Part shown: one piece after another, positions 6,535 through 12,605 of the stretch
Position numbering within the stretch: the stretch's first letter is position 1
Layout: the number at the start of each line of letters is the position of its first letter
Assembly: GCA_031368095.1 (NCBI GenBank)
Contig: JANLQX010000380.1
Span: forward strand, 1 to 12,605
Direction of reading: 5' to 3'
DNA from: JANLQX01 sp031368095
Lineage (GTDB): Bacteria > Actinomycetota > Acidimicrobiia > Acidimicrobiales > JANYDT01
Length of the DNA stretch: 12,605 nucleotides
Position numbers and translations under genes: made by a program
Notes under the pieces: model-generated
The model's input: the letters and a program-made list of their open reading frames with translations, nothing else
Told to the model about the DNA's origin: nothing
Database searches by the model: none

Positions 6535-7467
6535 CCCCTTGACGGAGCCGGCGAGTAGGCCCTTCACGAAATAGCGCTGCAGAGAGAAGAAGACGACGAG
6601 CGGCACGATGGTGGAGACGAACGCCGCGGCCGTGAGGAGCTGCCACGCCTGGCCGCGACTGCCCGACAGTGAGACGAGCGCTGCCGTGACGGGTTTGTTT
6701 TCCTCTCCACCGAAGATCTTGCCGACGAAGAAATCGTTCCAGATAAAAATGAACTGGAAGATCGTGAGCGACGCGATACTCGGCACCGACAGCGGCAGCA
6801 CGATGCCGCTGAAAATCTTCATATGTCCGGCTCCGTCGATCTTGCCCGCTTCGATCAGTTCCGAGGGCAGGGAGGCGATGAAGTTTTTCAAAATAAAGAT
6901 GCAGAACGGCAGACCGAATACGGCGTGAGCTATCCACACTGGGAAAACCGTGTGGTTGAACGGCAGCGGAGGAAACACCGGCACCGACCCGATATGGGCA
7001 CCGTTGTTGAACAGCTTGAGCAGCGGGATGATGGCCATTTGCAGCGGCACCACAAGCAGCGCCACCACGCCGACGAACACCCAGTCGCGTCCCTTCCATT
7101 CCATCCACGAAAACGCATACGACGCCAGCAGGGCGAGGGCGACGGAGATGAACACCGCGGGCAACACGATCTTGAACGAGTTCAGAAAAGGATGGCCGAG
7201 ATCAACACCGGATTCCTTGCCGAGGACTTGGACGTAGTTGTTGAGCGTGACCTGGGGGTGGGCGAACACCGTCCACCAGCCCGTTGACTTGATCTGTCGC
7301 TCCGGACGGAACGAGGTGACGAGTAGACCGAACGTGGGGACCGTCCAGACGATGGCGAGCAGCCAGACGAAGACCTTTCCTCGGCTGGACCCGAGGGTGG
7401 CGTTGAGCTTCTTGCCAACTGTGGCGTTGGCCGGAACATCGATCGCTTTTGCGTTGATGGCCGTCAT
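6532..7467 (-). CDS. aglG: Sugar ABC transporter permease, AglG-like
   Basis: A 311-residue integral membrane permease of a CUT1-type carbohydrate importer, forming the channel with the AglF-like partner. An N-terminal cytoplasmic stretch is followed by about six hydrophobic helices. The EAA loop that contacts the ATPase is SELIEAGKIDGAGHMKIFSG...LPLSVP in the C-terminal half. AglG-specific stretches include VVPLQMAIIPLLKLFN, the FIWNDFF segment and the terminal QRYFVKGLLAGSVKG. Rhizobial AglG as I recall it carries a large extra domain between helices 1 and 2; this protein lacks it and has only a short loop there (SFRPERQIKSTGWW onward). The frame is open to a GTG at 7491, but I chose the ATG at 7467 because it lies one base after the aglF stop (TGA-C-ATG), a typical coupled start. 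The stop codon sits inside a hairpin. Confidence 0.9.
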   Translation of the reverse strand: MTAINAKAIDVPANATVGKKLNATLGSSRGKVFVWLLAIVWTVPTFGLLVTSFRPERQIKSTGWWTVFAHPQVTLNNYVQVLGKESGVDLGHPFLNSFKIVLPAVFISVALALLASYAFSWMEWKGRDWVFVGVVALLVVPLQMAIIPLLKLFNNGAHIGSVPVFPPLPFNHTVFPVWIAHAVFGLPFCIFILKNFIASLPSELIEAGKIDGAGHMKIFSGIVLPLSVPSIASLTIFQFIFIWNDFFVGKIFGGEENKPVTAALVSLSGSRGQAWQLLTAAAFVSTIVPLVVFFSLQRYFVKGLLAGSVKG

Positions 7468-7468
7468 G

Positions 7469-8449
7469 TCAGCCCGCCATTTCTGAGGCACGCTTCTGGC
7501 CTCGGGAGTTGAGTATCACGACTGGTATCACCATGAGGAACAGCACGACGCCAAGGGCGGCGGCGACGTTGTCTCGGTTCTGCACACTGAAGTTCGTGTA
7601 GTACTCGTTGGCGATCGTCGACGTGTTGAAGTTGCCGCCGGTCATGGCCTGGACGATGTCGAAGGCCTTGAGCGACGCAATCGTTCCGGTGGTGATCACG
7701 GTCAGGAGGGCGGGACGGATGAAGGGCACGGTGATCTTGTAAAAGACCTGCCGGCTGGTGGCGCCGTCGACCGTGGCCGCCTCGGCGAGAGACTCGGGAA
7801 CCCCCTTGATCGCCGCCGACAAGACAATGAGGGCGAAGCCGGTCTGGACCCAGATGAGCACAATCACGAGAAGCAACGTGTTCATGCCGTAGGAACTCTC
7901 AATGATCCAACTTCGGGTGCCGCTGGCGCCGAAGAGTTTGGCGATCGCATTGAGGAGGCCGTAGTTGAACGGCGGACCGTCGTAGACGAATTTCCAGATG
8001 ATCCCAGCGCCGGCGAGGGAGAGGGCGACGGGGATGAAGATCATCGATTTGACGATCGATTCGCGTTTCATTCCGTCGGCAAACCGGGCGATCATCAGTC
8101 CAAAGATCGTGCTGATCGTGCCACCGCCGATGACCCAAAGAAGCGAGTTGAAGACCGACTGGCGGAGGTTCTTGTCGCCGAAGATGAAATGAAAGTTGGC
8201 GAAGAAGCCGCTATTTCCCGCAGGAAGTTGTGGGTCCCGGGTGAAGCTCAAAATGATCGACTGAATGGCCGGCAGGAAGAGCCCAACAAAGAGCAGCAGG
8301 AGGACCGGACCGACGAAGACGAGGAGCTGACCACCCCCGCGAAGCTTGGCCGGCAATACGTTGGTGGCGGCATAGATGAGGAGCAGTCCTCCGACGAAGC
8401 CGCCGATGCCGAGGCCGATGGTGAGTATCGCTCGAAGGATGTCGCCCAT
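7469..8449 (-). CDS. aglF: Sugar ABC transporter permease, AglF-like
   Basis: A 326-residue membrane permease, the second half of the channel. It has two N-terminal hydrophobic segments (about residues 6-30 and 40-66), then the AglF-type periplasmic loop and a membrane core with FIPVALSLAGAGIIWKFVY, LIWVQTGFALIVLSAAIKGVP and the EAA motif ESLAEAATVDGATSRQVFYK...VPFIRP. These strings follow the AglF/MalF-like family closely. A TTG at 8458 is in frame, but the GGAG at 8464-8461 is only 2 bases from it and 11 from the ATG at 8449, so I use the ATG. The gap to aglE is 135 bases and contains a strong stem-loop; aglG follows after one base. No ATP-binding subunit is encoded in the window, so a shared MsiK/UgpC-type ATPase from elsewhere is expected (family knowledge plus inference). 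Confidence 0.9.
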   Translation of the reverse strand: MGDILRAILTIGLGIGGFVGGLLLIYAATNVLPAKLRGGGQLLVFVGPVLLLLFVGLFLPAIQSIILSFTRDPQLPAGNSGFFANFHFIFGDKNLRQSVFNSLLWVIGGGTISTIFGLMIARFADGMKRESIVKSMIFIPVALSLAGAGIIWKFVYDGPPFNYGLLNAIAKLFGASGTRSWIIESSYGMNTLLLVIVLIWVQTGFALIVLSAAIKGVPESLAEAATVDGATSRQVFYKITVPFIRPALLTVITTGTIASLKAFDIVQAMTGGNFNTSTIANEYYTNFSVQNRDNVAAALGVVLFLMVIPVVILNSRGQKRASEMAG

Positions 8450-8509
8450 GTCGATCAAGTCTCCAAAGTGGTGCGAGTGGGGATTGAGAAAAGAAGTTGT
8501 AACAGAGAA

Positions 8510-8541
8510 GAAGGGAGCCGCGACGAGTCGCGACTCCCTTC
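8510..8541 (-). terminator. Stem-loop between aglE and aglF (attenuator or mRNA stabiliser)
   Basis: The 32-base element has 14-base arms, GAAGGGAGCCGCGA (8510-8523) and TCGCGACTCCCTTC (8528-8541), around a CGAG loop on the plus strand. Only one pair is imperfect (8518 with 8533): it is C/A on the plus strand but U-G on the minus-strand RNA, so the aglE transcript folds a continuous 14-bp stem. The following RNA is rich in U and C. It begins 43 bases after the aglE stop. Such elements between binding-protein and permease genes commonly cause partial termination or protect the upstream mRNA, which raises binding protein over permease levels. Confidence 0.7.
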
Positions 8542-8584
8542 CTATCGAAAATTCACCAGCTGCGTAACAATCGCAGCCGAGAAA

Positions 8585-9907
8585 CTACGCGGCCGGCCAG
8601 CTCTTTTCGATGGCGTTGAGCGTGTCGTCGGTGCTCTGACCGGTGATCCAGTTGGTGCCTTCCTTCCAGAAGGAACCAGAGCCGACAGCGCCTGGCATGA
8701 GGTCAGAAGCGTCGAAACGGAACACGTCGGCCGACTTGCCAATGTTGGCGAAGAGCTGATCGAACTTGTCGGGCAGGAGGGTGGTGTCGTAGTCCTTGCG
8801 AGGCGAGAACTTGCCGGCGTTCTTGGCGGCGGCGTTGGCGAAGTCGACGCTCGTGAGGTAGCGCAGGGTGTCGACCGTCTCGGGCTTGTTGTTGGTGACC
8901 GACAGGATGTCGCCGCCACCGAGCATGGCCTTGGGATCGGTGGCCTTGGCCATCGGGAGGTAGAAGGCGCTGATCGTGCCGGCGTCACCGAAGACGGTGC
9001 CAGCGGTCCAGAAGGACTTGTAGAAGTTGGCCTGGCGGTGCATGTAGCACTTGCCGTCCTGGATGGGGAGGCCACCGTCCTGGAAGCGCGTGGTGGCGAT
9101 GGCCTTCACGTTGCCGACGTACTTCTCGTTCTTGAGGAATCCACCGGCGGCGTCGAGAGCGGTCTTCACGATTGGTGAGTTGAACGGGATCTTGTGGTTG
9201 ACCCATGCGTCGTAGTTGGCCGGAGTCGTGGTGCGAAGCATCATGTCTTCGGTCCAGTCGGTAACGACCCAGCCGGTGGCGGCGCCGGACTCGATACCGG
9301 CGCACCACGGCGTGCCGCCGTCGGCGACGATCTTGTCGGAGAGCGCCTTCATTTCATCGAGGCTCTTCGGGACGGTGTAGCCCTTGGCGGCGAACGCCTT
9401 CGGGTTGTACCAGACGAAGGACTTGAAGTTGGACTGGAAGGCGGCGCCGTAGAGCTTGCCGTCGACGGTGCCGTAGTCGGTCCATCCCCCAAGGAAGTTC
9501 TTGTCGAGGTCGGCCTTGATGTCGGCCGGAAGGGCGACGAGCTTGCCGGTCTTCGCTGTGGTGGCGAGGAGGCCCGGCTGCGGGAAGTCGATGATGGCCG
9601 GGGCTGATCCACCGGCAAGGCGGGTTTTCACGTCGGCTTCGAAGCCCTTGGAACCCTCCCACTTGACTTTGATGCCGGTGCACTTCTCGAACGGGGCCCA
9701 GGACAGGCCGAATGCGGCGATGTCCTTGGGATCGTCGTTCGGGGAGAAGACGGAGACCGTCTTACCCTTGTACTGGTTCTTGCAGGCGATCTTCCCGCCA
9801 ACGACGGAACCAGAGGCCTTCGTAGTGGCTTTCTTCGTGGCAGCCATGGTTGGCGCTGCGACGAGGATCAGAGCGGTAGCGACCGCGGCAGTCTTCGCGA
9901 TTTTCAT
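8585..9907 (-). CDS. aglE: Extracellular sugar-binding protein of ABC importer, AglE-like
   Basis: A 440-residue family 1 solute-binding protein that captures the sugar outside the membrane and delivers it to AglFG. The N-terminus MKIAKTAAVATALILVAAPTMA-A is a type I (Sec) signal peptide with an A-x-A-like cleavage site near residue 22 or 23. There is no lipobox cysteine, which is unusual for a binding protein in a cell without an outer membrane. AglE-family strings are plentiful: FPQPGLLA, KSFVWYNPKAF, DKIVADGGTPWCAGIESGAATGWVVTDW (split here: DKIVADGG, TPWCAGI, ATGWVVTDW), EDMMLRT, YDAWVNHKIPFN, CYMHRQANF and FDASDLMPG. Four cysteines (in ACKNQ, EKCTG, PWCAG, GKCYM) could form two disulfides. 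A GGGGGA site lies 8 bases before the ATG. It is the first gene of the operon and is divergent from the GH3 gene. The family's known substrates are alpha-glucosides such as sucrose, maltose and trehalose; the substrate here is not proven. Confidence 0.92.
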   Translation of the reverse strand: MKIAKTAAVATALILVAAPTMAATKKATTKASGSVVGGKIACKNQYKGKTVSVFSPNDDPKDIAAFGLSWAPFEKCTGIKVKWEGSKGFEADVKTRLAGGSAPAIIDFPQPGLLATTAKTGKLVALPADIKADLDKNFLGGWTDYGTVDGKLYGAAFQSNFKSFVWYNPKAFAAKGYTVPKSLDEMKALSDKIVADGGTPWCAGIESGAATGWVVTDWTEDMMLRTTTPANYDAWVNHKIPFNSPIVKTALDAAGGFLKNEKYVGNVKAIATTRFQDGGLPIQDGKCYMHRQANFYKSFWTAGTVFGDAGTISAFYLPMAKATDPKAMLGGGDILSVTNNKPETVDTLRYLTSVDFANAAAKNAGKFSPRKDYDTTLLPDKFDQLFANIGKSADVFRFDASDLMPGAVGSGSFWKEGTNWITGQSTDDTLNAIEKSWPAA

Positions 9908-9952
9908 TAGGTATTCCCCCAGAGGATGTTCAGGTTGGTTGTTGGCCGGGCT

Positions 9953-9966
9953 TGCAAACGCTTTCA
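9953..9966. promoter_or_regulatory. LacI/CcpA-family operator
   Basis: TGCAAACGCTTTCA matches the LacI-family consensus TGnAAnCGnTnnCA at every fixed position; the base before it (T) also fits the W of the cre form. It lies in the 151-base region between the divergent aglE and GH3 genes, directly downstream of the probable aglE -10 box, a position where a bound repressor blocks initiation. The regulator, most likely a sugar-responsive LacI-family protein, is not seen in the window. Confidence 0.75.
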
Positions 9967-9971
9967 GAGTA
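9966..9971 (-). promoter_or_regulatory. Probable -10 box of the aglEFG operon
   Basis: On the minus strand TACTCT fits TAnnnT. Transcription would start near 9959, inside the operator, leaving a leader of about 50 bases with the GGGGGA ribosome binding site. A CGGACA (9997-9992 on the minus strand) could be the -35 box, but the spacing of 20 bases is long. Confidence 0.45.
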
Positions 9972-10045
9972 GCAAGCCCACGACCAGTCTGTGTCCGCCG
10001 TCACGCCTAATTCACTGAACCGTGAACACCTCGTTTCTCGGGCGG

Positions 10046-10051
10046 TACCGT
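10046..10051 (+). promoter_or_regulatory. Leaderless-type -10 box of the GH3 gene
   Basis: TACCGT fits TAnnnT and ends 7 bases before the GTG at 10059. A GTGAAC (10022-10027), 18 bases upstream of it, is at best a weak -35 box; it is also one arm of TTCAC-n6-GTGAA (10011-10026), a small inverted repeat that could bind a regulator. The GGGG next to the start is too close to act as a ribosome binding site. Confidence 0.5.
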
Positions 10052-10058
10052 CAGCGGG

Positions 10059-12488
10059 GTGGCTCTGACCGAATCTGAACTCGACGCCCTGATTTCTCGC
10101 CTCACGTTGGAGGAGCAGGTTTCTCTCCTTGCGGGCGTCGACAATTGGCATACCGCCGATCTCTCGACGCATGGCATTTCGCCCCTGCGCGTCACCGACG
10201 GACCGGCTGGCGCTCGCGGGACCACGTTCACCGGGCCTCCGTCGGTAAACGTTCCGTCAGGAACGGCGTTGGCCGCCACCTTTGACCCGGCTCTCGTGGA
10301 ACGAATTGGCGCGTTGCTCGGTCGTGAGACTCGGGCCAAAGGCGCGCGCGTTCTTCTTGCGCCCACGGTGAACTTGCATCGAACGCCGGTCGGCGGGCGG
10401 AACTTCGAGTGTCAGTCCGAGGACCCCTACCTAAGCGCGCGTATCACGGTGGGCTATGTGCGGGGCGTGCAGTCCGAAGGAGTCGCGTCGTGTGTGAAGC
10501 ACTTCGTCGGCAACGACACCGAGTTCGAACGGATGACCATCGACAACCAGATCGATGAGCGGACGTTGCGAGAGCTCTATCTGCAGCCGTTCGAGGCTGC
10601 GGTCCGCGAGGCTGATGCACAGGCGATCATGACGGCGTACAACCGAGTGAACGGTCCGTTCGCCGCCGATTCGAAAGAACTGCTGACCGACATCCTGCGT
10701 GGCGAGTGGGGCTTCACCGGCATTGTCATGAGCGACTGGTTCGGTCTGCACTCGACCGCTGAGGGCATTGAAGCGGGGCTCGATCTGGAGATGCCGGGAC
10801 CGACGCGCGACCGCGGAGAAAAGTTGGTCGCGGCCGTGAACTCCGGAAGCGTCCACGTTTCAATGGTTCGGGCCGCAGCGCGTCGGATGGTGTCATTCAT
10901 GGACCGGGTCGGGGCTCTGAGCGACGGAGGCCCCGGCCCCGAGACCACCCGTGACCTTCCGGAAGACCGGGTGCTCCTACGCAGTACGGCGGCGGCCGGG
11001 ATGGTGCTGTTGCGCAACGAAAATCACGCGCTGCCCCTCGCCATTGATTCGCTGCGACGCGTGGCCGTCATCGGACCGAACGCGGCGAAGGGCCGGATCA
11101 TGGGAGGTGGGTCGGCGATGGTCAATCCGGTCCACGAGGTGCATCCGCTCGGATCCTTGCGGGCCCGCCTCGAGGCCGTGGGAGTCGAGGTTGTCGACGC
11201 CGTTGGATGCACGATCCATCGGACCCTTCCGCCGCCGCGGCGCTCGTGGGTTTCCGATGCGACGATCGACTATTTCGCGAGCGCTGAGGACATGGCCGCC
11301 GGCGCCCCCGCTGTTCGTTCGGAACCACTTCCTCGGTTCAACCTGATCTGGCCCGATGATCCGAGCGAAGGCCTTCGTCGTGAATCGTTCGCCTGCCGGG
11401 TGTCGTTCACCGTTACGCCTGACGTGTCGGGATCGTGGACGTTCGGACTCACCTCGGTCGGTCGAGCGATTTTGTCGCTCGACGGTGTCGTTGTCGTCGA
11501 CGATGAACTTGCGGCACCTGGCGGTTCGTTCTTCGGGATCGGAAAGGCCCAGCTCACGTCGTCGACGGTTCTCGAATCAGGACGCCCGTCGGCGGTCACG
11601 GTCGAATACGTGAACGTCGGGCTCGGCCAGATGCGCGGGCTGATCATCGGTCTCGAAGCACCGGTGCTGGAAGACACGGTTGCTGTCGCGTCGAAGCTCG
11701 CCGGCACCGCCGATGTCTCGATCGTGGTCGTCGGCACGAACGACGATTGGGAGGCCGAGGGCTATGACCGAACCACGATTTCCCTGCCGGGCCGACAGGA
11801 CGAACTGATCAGCGAAGTGGCGAAGGTAAGTGCACGGACGATTGTGGTGGTGAATGCGGGCTCGCCGGTCTCGATGCCCTGGATCAACGAGGTCGAGGCG
11901 GTGCTCTTCGTGTGGTTCCCCGGGCAGGAGTTCGGCGACGCGCTCGCCGACGTGCTGTTCGGTGACGCCGATCCTGGCGGCCGCCTGCCGGTGACCCTGC
12001 CTCGGCGCCTGGAAGACACACCGGCGTTCGAGCATGCCCCAGGTCGCAACGGTGTCGGCCGGTATCTCGAAGGTCGCCTGGTGGGCTACCGCTTCTACGA
12101 CACCATTGGCCGCGAGCCCTTGTTCCCGTTCGGCCACGGTATTTCCTATGCACACATATCGATCGACTCAGTATCGTTTTTGGCCGGAGTCGTTCAGGTC
12201 GTGGTGACGAACTCGAGCGACCGAGCCGGTGTGGAAGTCGTGCAGGTGTATGCCCACGACCCCGAAGGCACCGGCGCCACGGATGATCCGGTCCAGGCGC
12301 TTGTCGGCTTCGTCAAGGTCGCTTTGGCGCCGGGCGAGTCGCGATCGGTCGAGGTTGTGTTGGACCCGCGCTGGGCCATGCACTGGGATGTCATCACGCA
12401 TGCGTGGGCGACCCGCCCCGGTGTGCGGGAGCTGCGCGTTGGACGGTCATCGCGCGACGTTGCCCACGTGCTCTCCACACGGGTCTGA
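10059..12488 (+). CDS. Glycoside hydrolase family 3 beta-glucosidase with PA14 insert
   Basis: An 809-residue retaining glycosidase that removes terminal glucose (or a related sugar) from beta-glucosides. Domain order: GH3 N-terminal barrel (about 1-280) with TDGPAG (46-51), CVKHF (Lys147, His148) and the nucleophile Asp226 in VMSDWFG; GH3 C-terminal sandwich (about 300-385 and 540-680) interrupted by a PA14 domain (about 395-535); fibronectin III-like domain (about 705-795). The likely acid/base is Glu567 in WEAEGYDR, supplied by the C-terminal domain as in yeast-type PA14 beta-glucosidases. In those enzymes the PA14 domain shapes the active site and limits substrate chain length. There is no signal peptide, so it should act in the cytoplasm on imported sugar. 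The GTG start sits 7 bases after a TACCGT box. It is divergent from aglEFG and probably under the same LacI-type control. Specificity (beta-glucoside, beta-xyloside or natural-product glycoside) is open. Confidence 0.94.
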   Translation: MALTESELDALISRLTLEEQVSLLAGVDNWHTADLSTHGISPLRVTDGPAGARGTTFTGPPSVNVPSGTALAATFDPALVERIGALLGRETRAKGARVLLAPTVNLHRTPVGGRNFECQSEDPYLSARITVGYVRGVQSEGVASCVKHFVGNDTEFERMTIDNQIDERTLRELYLQPFEAAVREADAQAIMTAYNRVNGPFAADSKELLTDILRGEWGFTGIVMSDWFGLHSTAEGIEAGLDLEMPGPTRDRGEKLVAAVNSGSVHVSMVRAAARRMVSFMDRVGALSDGGPGPETTRDLPEDRVLLRSTAAAGMVLLRNENHALPLAIDSLRRVAVIGPNAAKGRIMGGGSAMVNPVHEVHPLGSLRARLEAVGVEVVDAVGCTIHRTLPPPRRSWVSDATIDYFASAEDMAAGAPAVRSEPLPRFNLIWPDDPSEGLRRESFACRVSFTVTPDVSGSWTFGLTSVGRAILSLDGVVVVDDELAAPGGSFFGIGKAQLTSSTVLESGRPSAVTVEYVNVGLGQMRGLIIGLEAPVLEDTVAVASKLAGTADVSIVVVGTNDDWEAEGYDRTTISLPGRQDELISEVAKVSARTIVVVNAGSPVSMPWINEVEAVLFVWFPGQEFGDALADVLFGDADPGGRLPVTLPRRLEDTPAFEHAPGRNGVGRYLEGRLVGYRFYDTIGREPLFPFGHGISYAHISIDSVSFLAGVVQVVVTNSSDRAGVEVVQVYAHDPEGTGATDDPVQALVGFVKVALAPGESRSVEVVLDPRWAMHWDVITHAWATRPGVRELRVGRSSRDVAHVLSTRV

Positions 12489-12489
12489 G

Positions 12490-12605
12490 TCAACGGCGCG
12501 GTTGAAATCGTTCGCTCCGTCCCTCCCGGCGGGACAAAGCGAACATCGTCGGCGTGGCTGCCTGCAGTGCCGAGCGGATGCGTTGCTCGCTGACTGGGCC
12601 GTTGG
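12490..12605 (-). CDS. Possible C-terminal end of an unrecognised gene (cut by window edge)
   Basis: On the minus strand a reading frame enters at the right edge and stops with TGA at 12492-12490, one base after the GH3 stop. The last 37 codons read as a hydrophilic, Arg-rich tail that includes VSEQRIRSALQAA, a helix-like stretch, and ends RRSER...QPRR. I do not recognise the family. A convergent gene here would fit the tight spacing of the region, but the frame is too short to prove coding and it overlaps a hairpin. A LacI-type regulator would suit the locus, yet nothing in the tail shows that. Confidence 0.35.
   Translation of the reverse strand, partial: NGPVSEQRIRSALQAATPTMFALSRREGRSERFQPRR
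12510..12544. terminator. Hairpin downstream of the GH3 gene
   Basis: Nested inverted repeats 21 bases after the GH3 stop: outer arms GTTCGCT (12510-12516) and AGCGAAC (12538-12544), inner arms GTCCC (12519-12523) and GGGAC (12531-12535), with a symmetric 2x2 internal loop and a 7-base terminal loop. It could mark the 3' end of the GH3 transcript. No U-run follows on either strand, and it overlaps a possible minus-strand gene end. Confidence 0.45.

Larger units (their letters stand above)
9948..9979. repeat. 8-bp inverted repeat enclosing the operator and -10 box
   Basis: GGGCTTGC (9948-9955) and GCAAGCCC (9972-9979) are perfect reverse complements separated by 16 bases. The element encloses most of the LacI-type operator and the candidate aglE -10 box. 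It could widen the binding site or place a second binding half, or it could be chance. Confidence 0.5.

Noticed and set aside
8189..9178. 329-residue plus-strand open frame
   Set aside because: It crosses the aglF/aglE boundary in antisense, passing through the intergenic stem-loop; composition (Glu, Gly, Val-rich) is that of a shadow frame.
1..12605. Insertion sequences, CRISPR arrays, tRNA or rRNA genes, riboswitches, defence or toxin systems
   Set aside because: No transposase motifs, regularly spaced repeats, tRNA-like cloverleaf ends or riboswitch-like leaders were seen; almost all of the window is occupied by recognisable metabolic and housekeeping genes.

Overview
The window looks like ordinary chromosomal DNA from a high-GC actinobacterium. 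Several features suggest this: HadA/HadB-type split dehydratases, the MSMEG_1061-type FMN flavoprotein family, an ABC sugar importer encoded without its ATPase, frequent GTG starts, and starts that look leaderless. A member of the Acidimicrobiia or a similar aquatic lineage is my best guess, but that is inference. There is no mobile element, CRISPR array, rRNA or tRNA that I can see, and no gene-free gap longer than about 150 bases.

Layout. (1) Left edge, minus strand: the N-terminal third of an NhaA Na+/H+ antiporter (cut by the window edge), preceded by a stand-alone Lrp/AsnC ligand-binding (RAM) domain gene 31 bases upstream. (2) Plus strand, divergent from these: a two-gene MaoC-type hydratase unit, first the non-catalytic HadA/HadC-like subunit, then the catalytic HadB-like subunit. 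(3) Minus strand: a PPOX-type flavoprotein, an SPFH/band 7 membrane protein and a CrtL/CrtY-type lycopene cyclase. The last two are only 24 bases apart. (4) Plus strand: a DeaD/CsdA-like DEAD-box RNA helicase with a C-terminal DbpA-type RNA-binding domain, divergent from the flavoprotein gene. (5) Minus strand: an AglE-AglF-AglG-type sugar ABC importer (binding protein and two permeases, no ATPase). (6) Plus strand, divergent from it: an 809-residue GH3 beta-glucosidase with a PA14 insert and no signal peptide. (7) The right edge may hold the last 37 codons of a minus-strand gene I do not recognise.

The genes in (5) and (6) read as one glucoside-use locus: a secreted binding protein and membrane channel bring in an oligosaccharide or glucoside, and a cytoplasmic GH3 enzyme hydrolyses it. 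The shared upstream region holds a perfect match to the LacI/CcpA-type operator consensus TGnAAnCGnTnnCA next to a plausible -10 box of the transporter operon, inside an 8-bp inverted repeat. A 14-bp stem-loop between aglE and the permeases probably sets the ratio of binding protein to permease. The odd point is pairing: an AglEFG-family (alpha-glucoside type) importer next to a GH3 (mostly beta-glycosidase) enzyme.

The most notable cross-window pattern is transcriptional. Three genes (flavoprotein, helicase, GH3) have a TAnnnT box 6 to 7 bases before the start codon and no Shine-Dalgarno sequence, as expected for leaderless mRNAs. No clearly new biological system is visible. The best leads are the SPFH/lycopene cyclase pair, the importer/GH3 locus with its regulatory hairpins, and the RAM-domain/NhaA pair.
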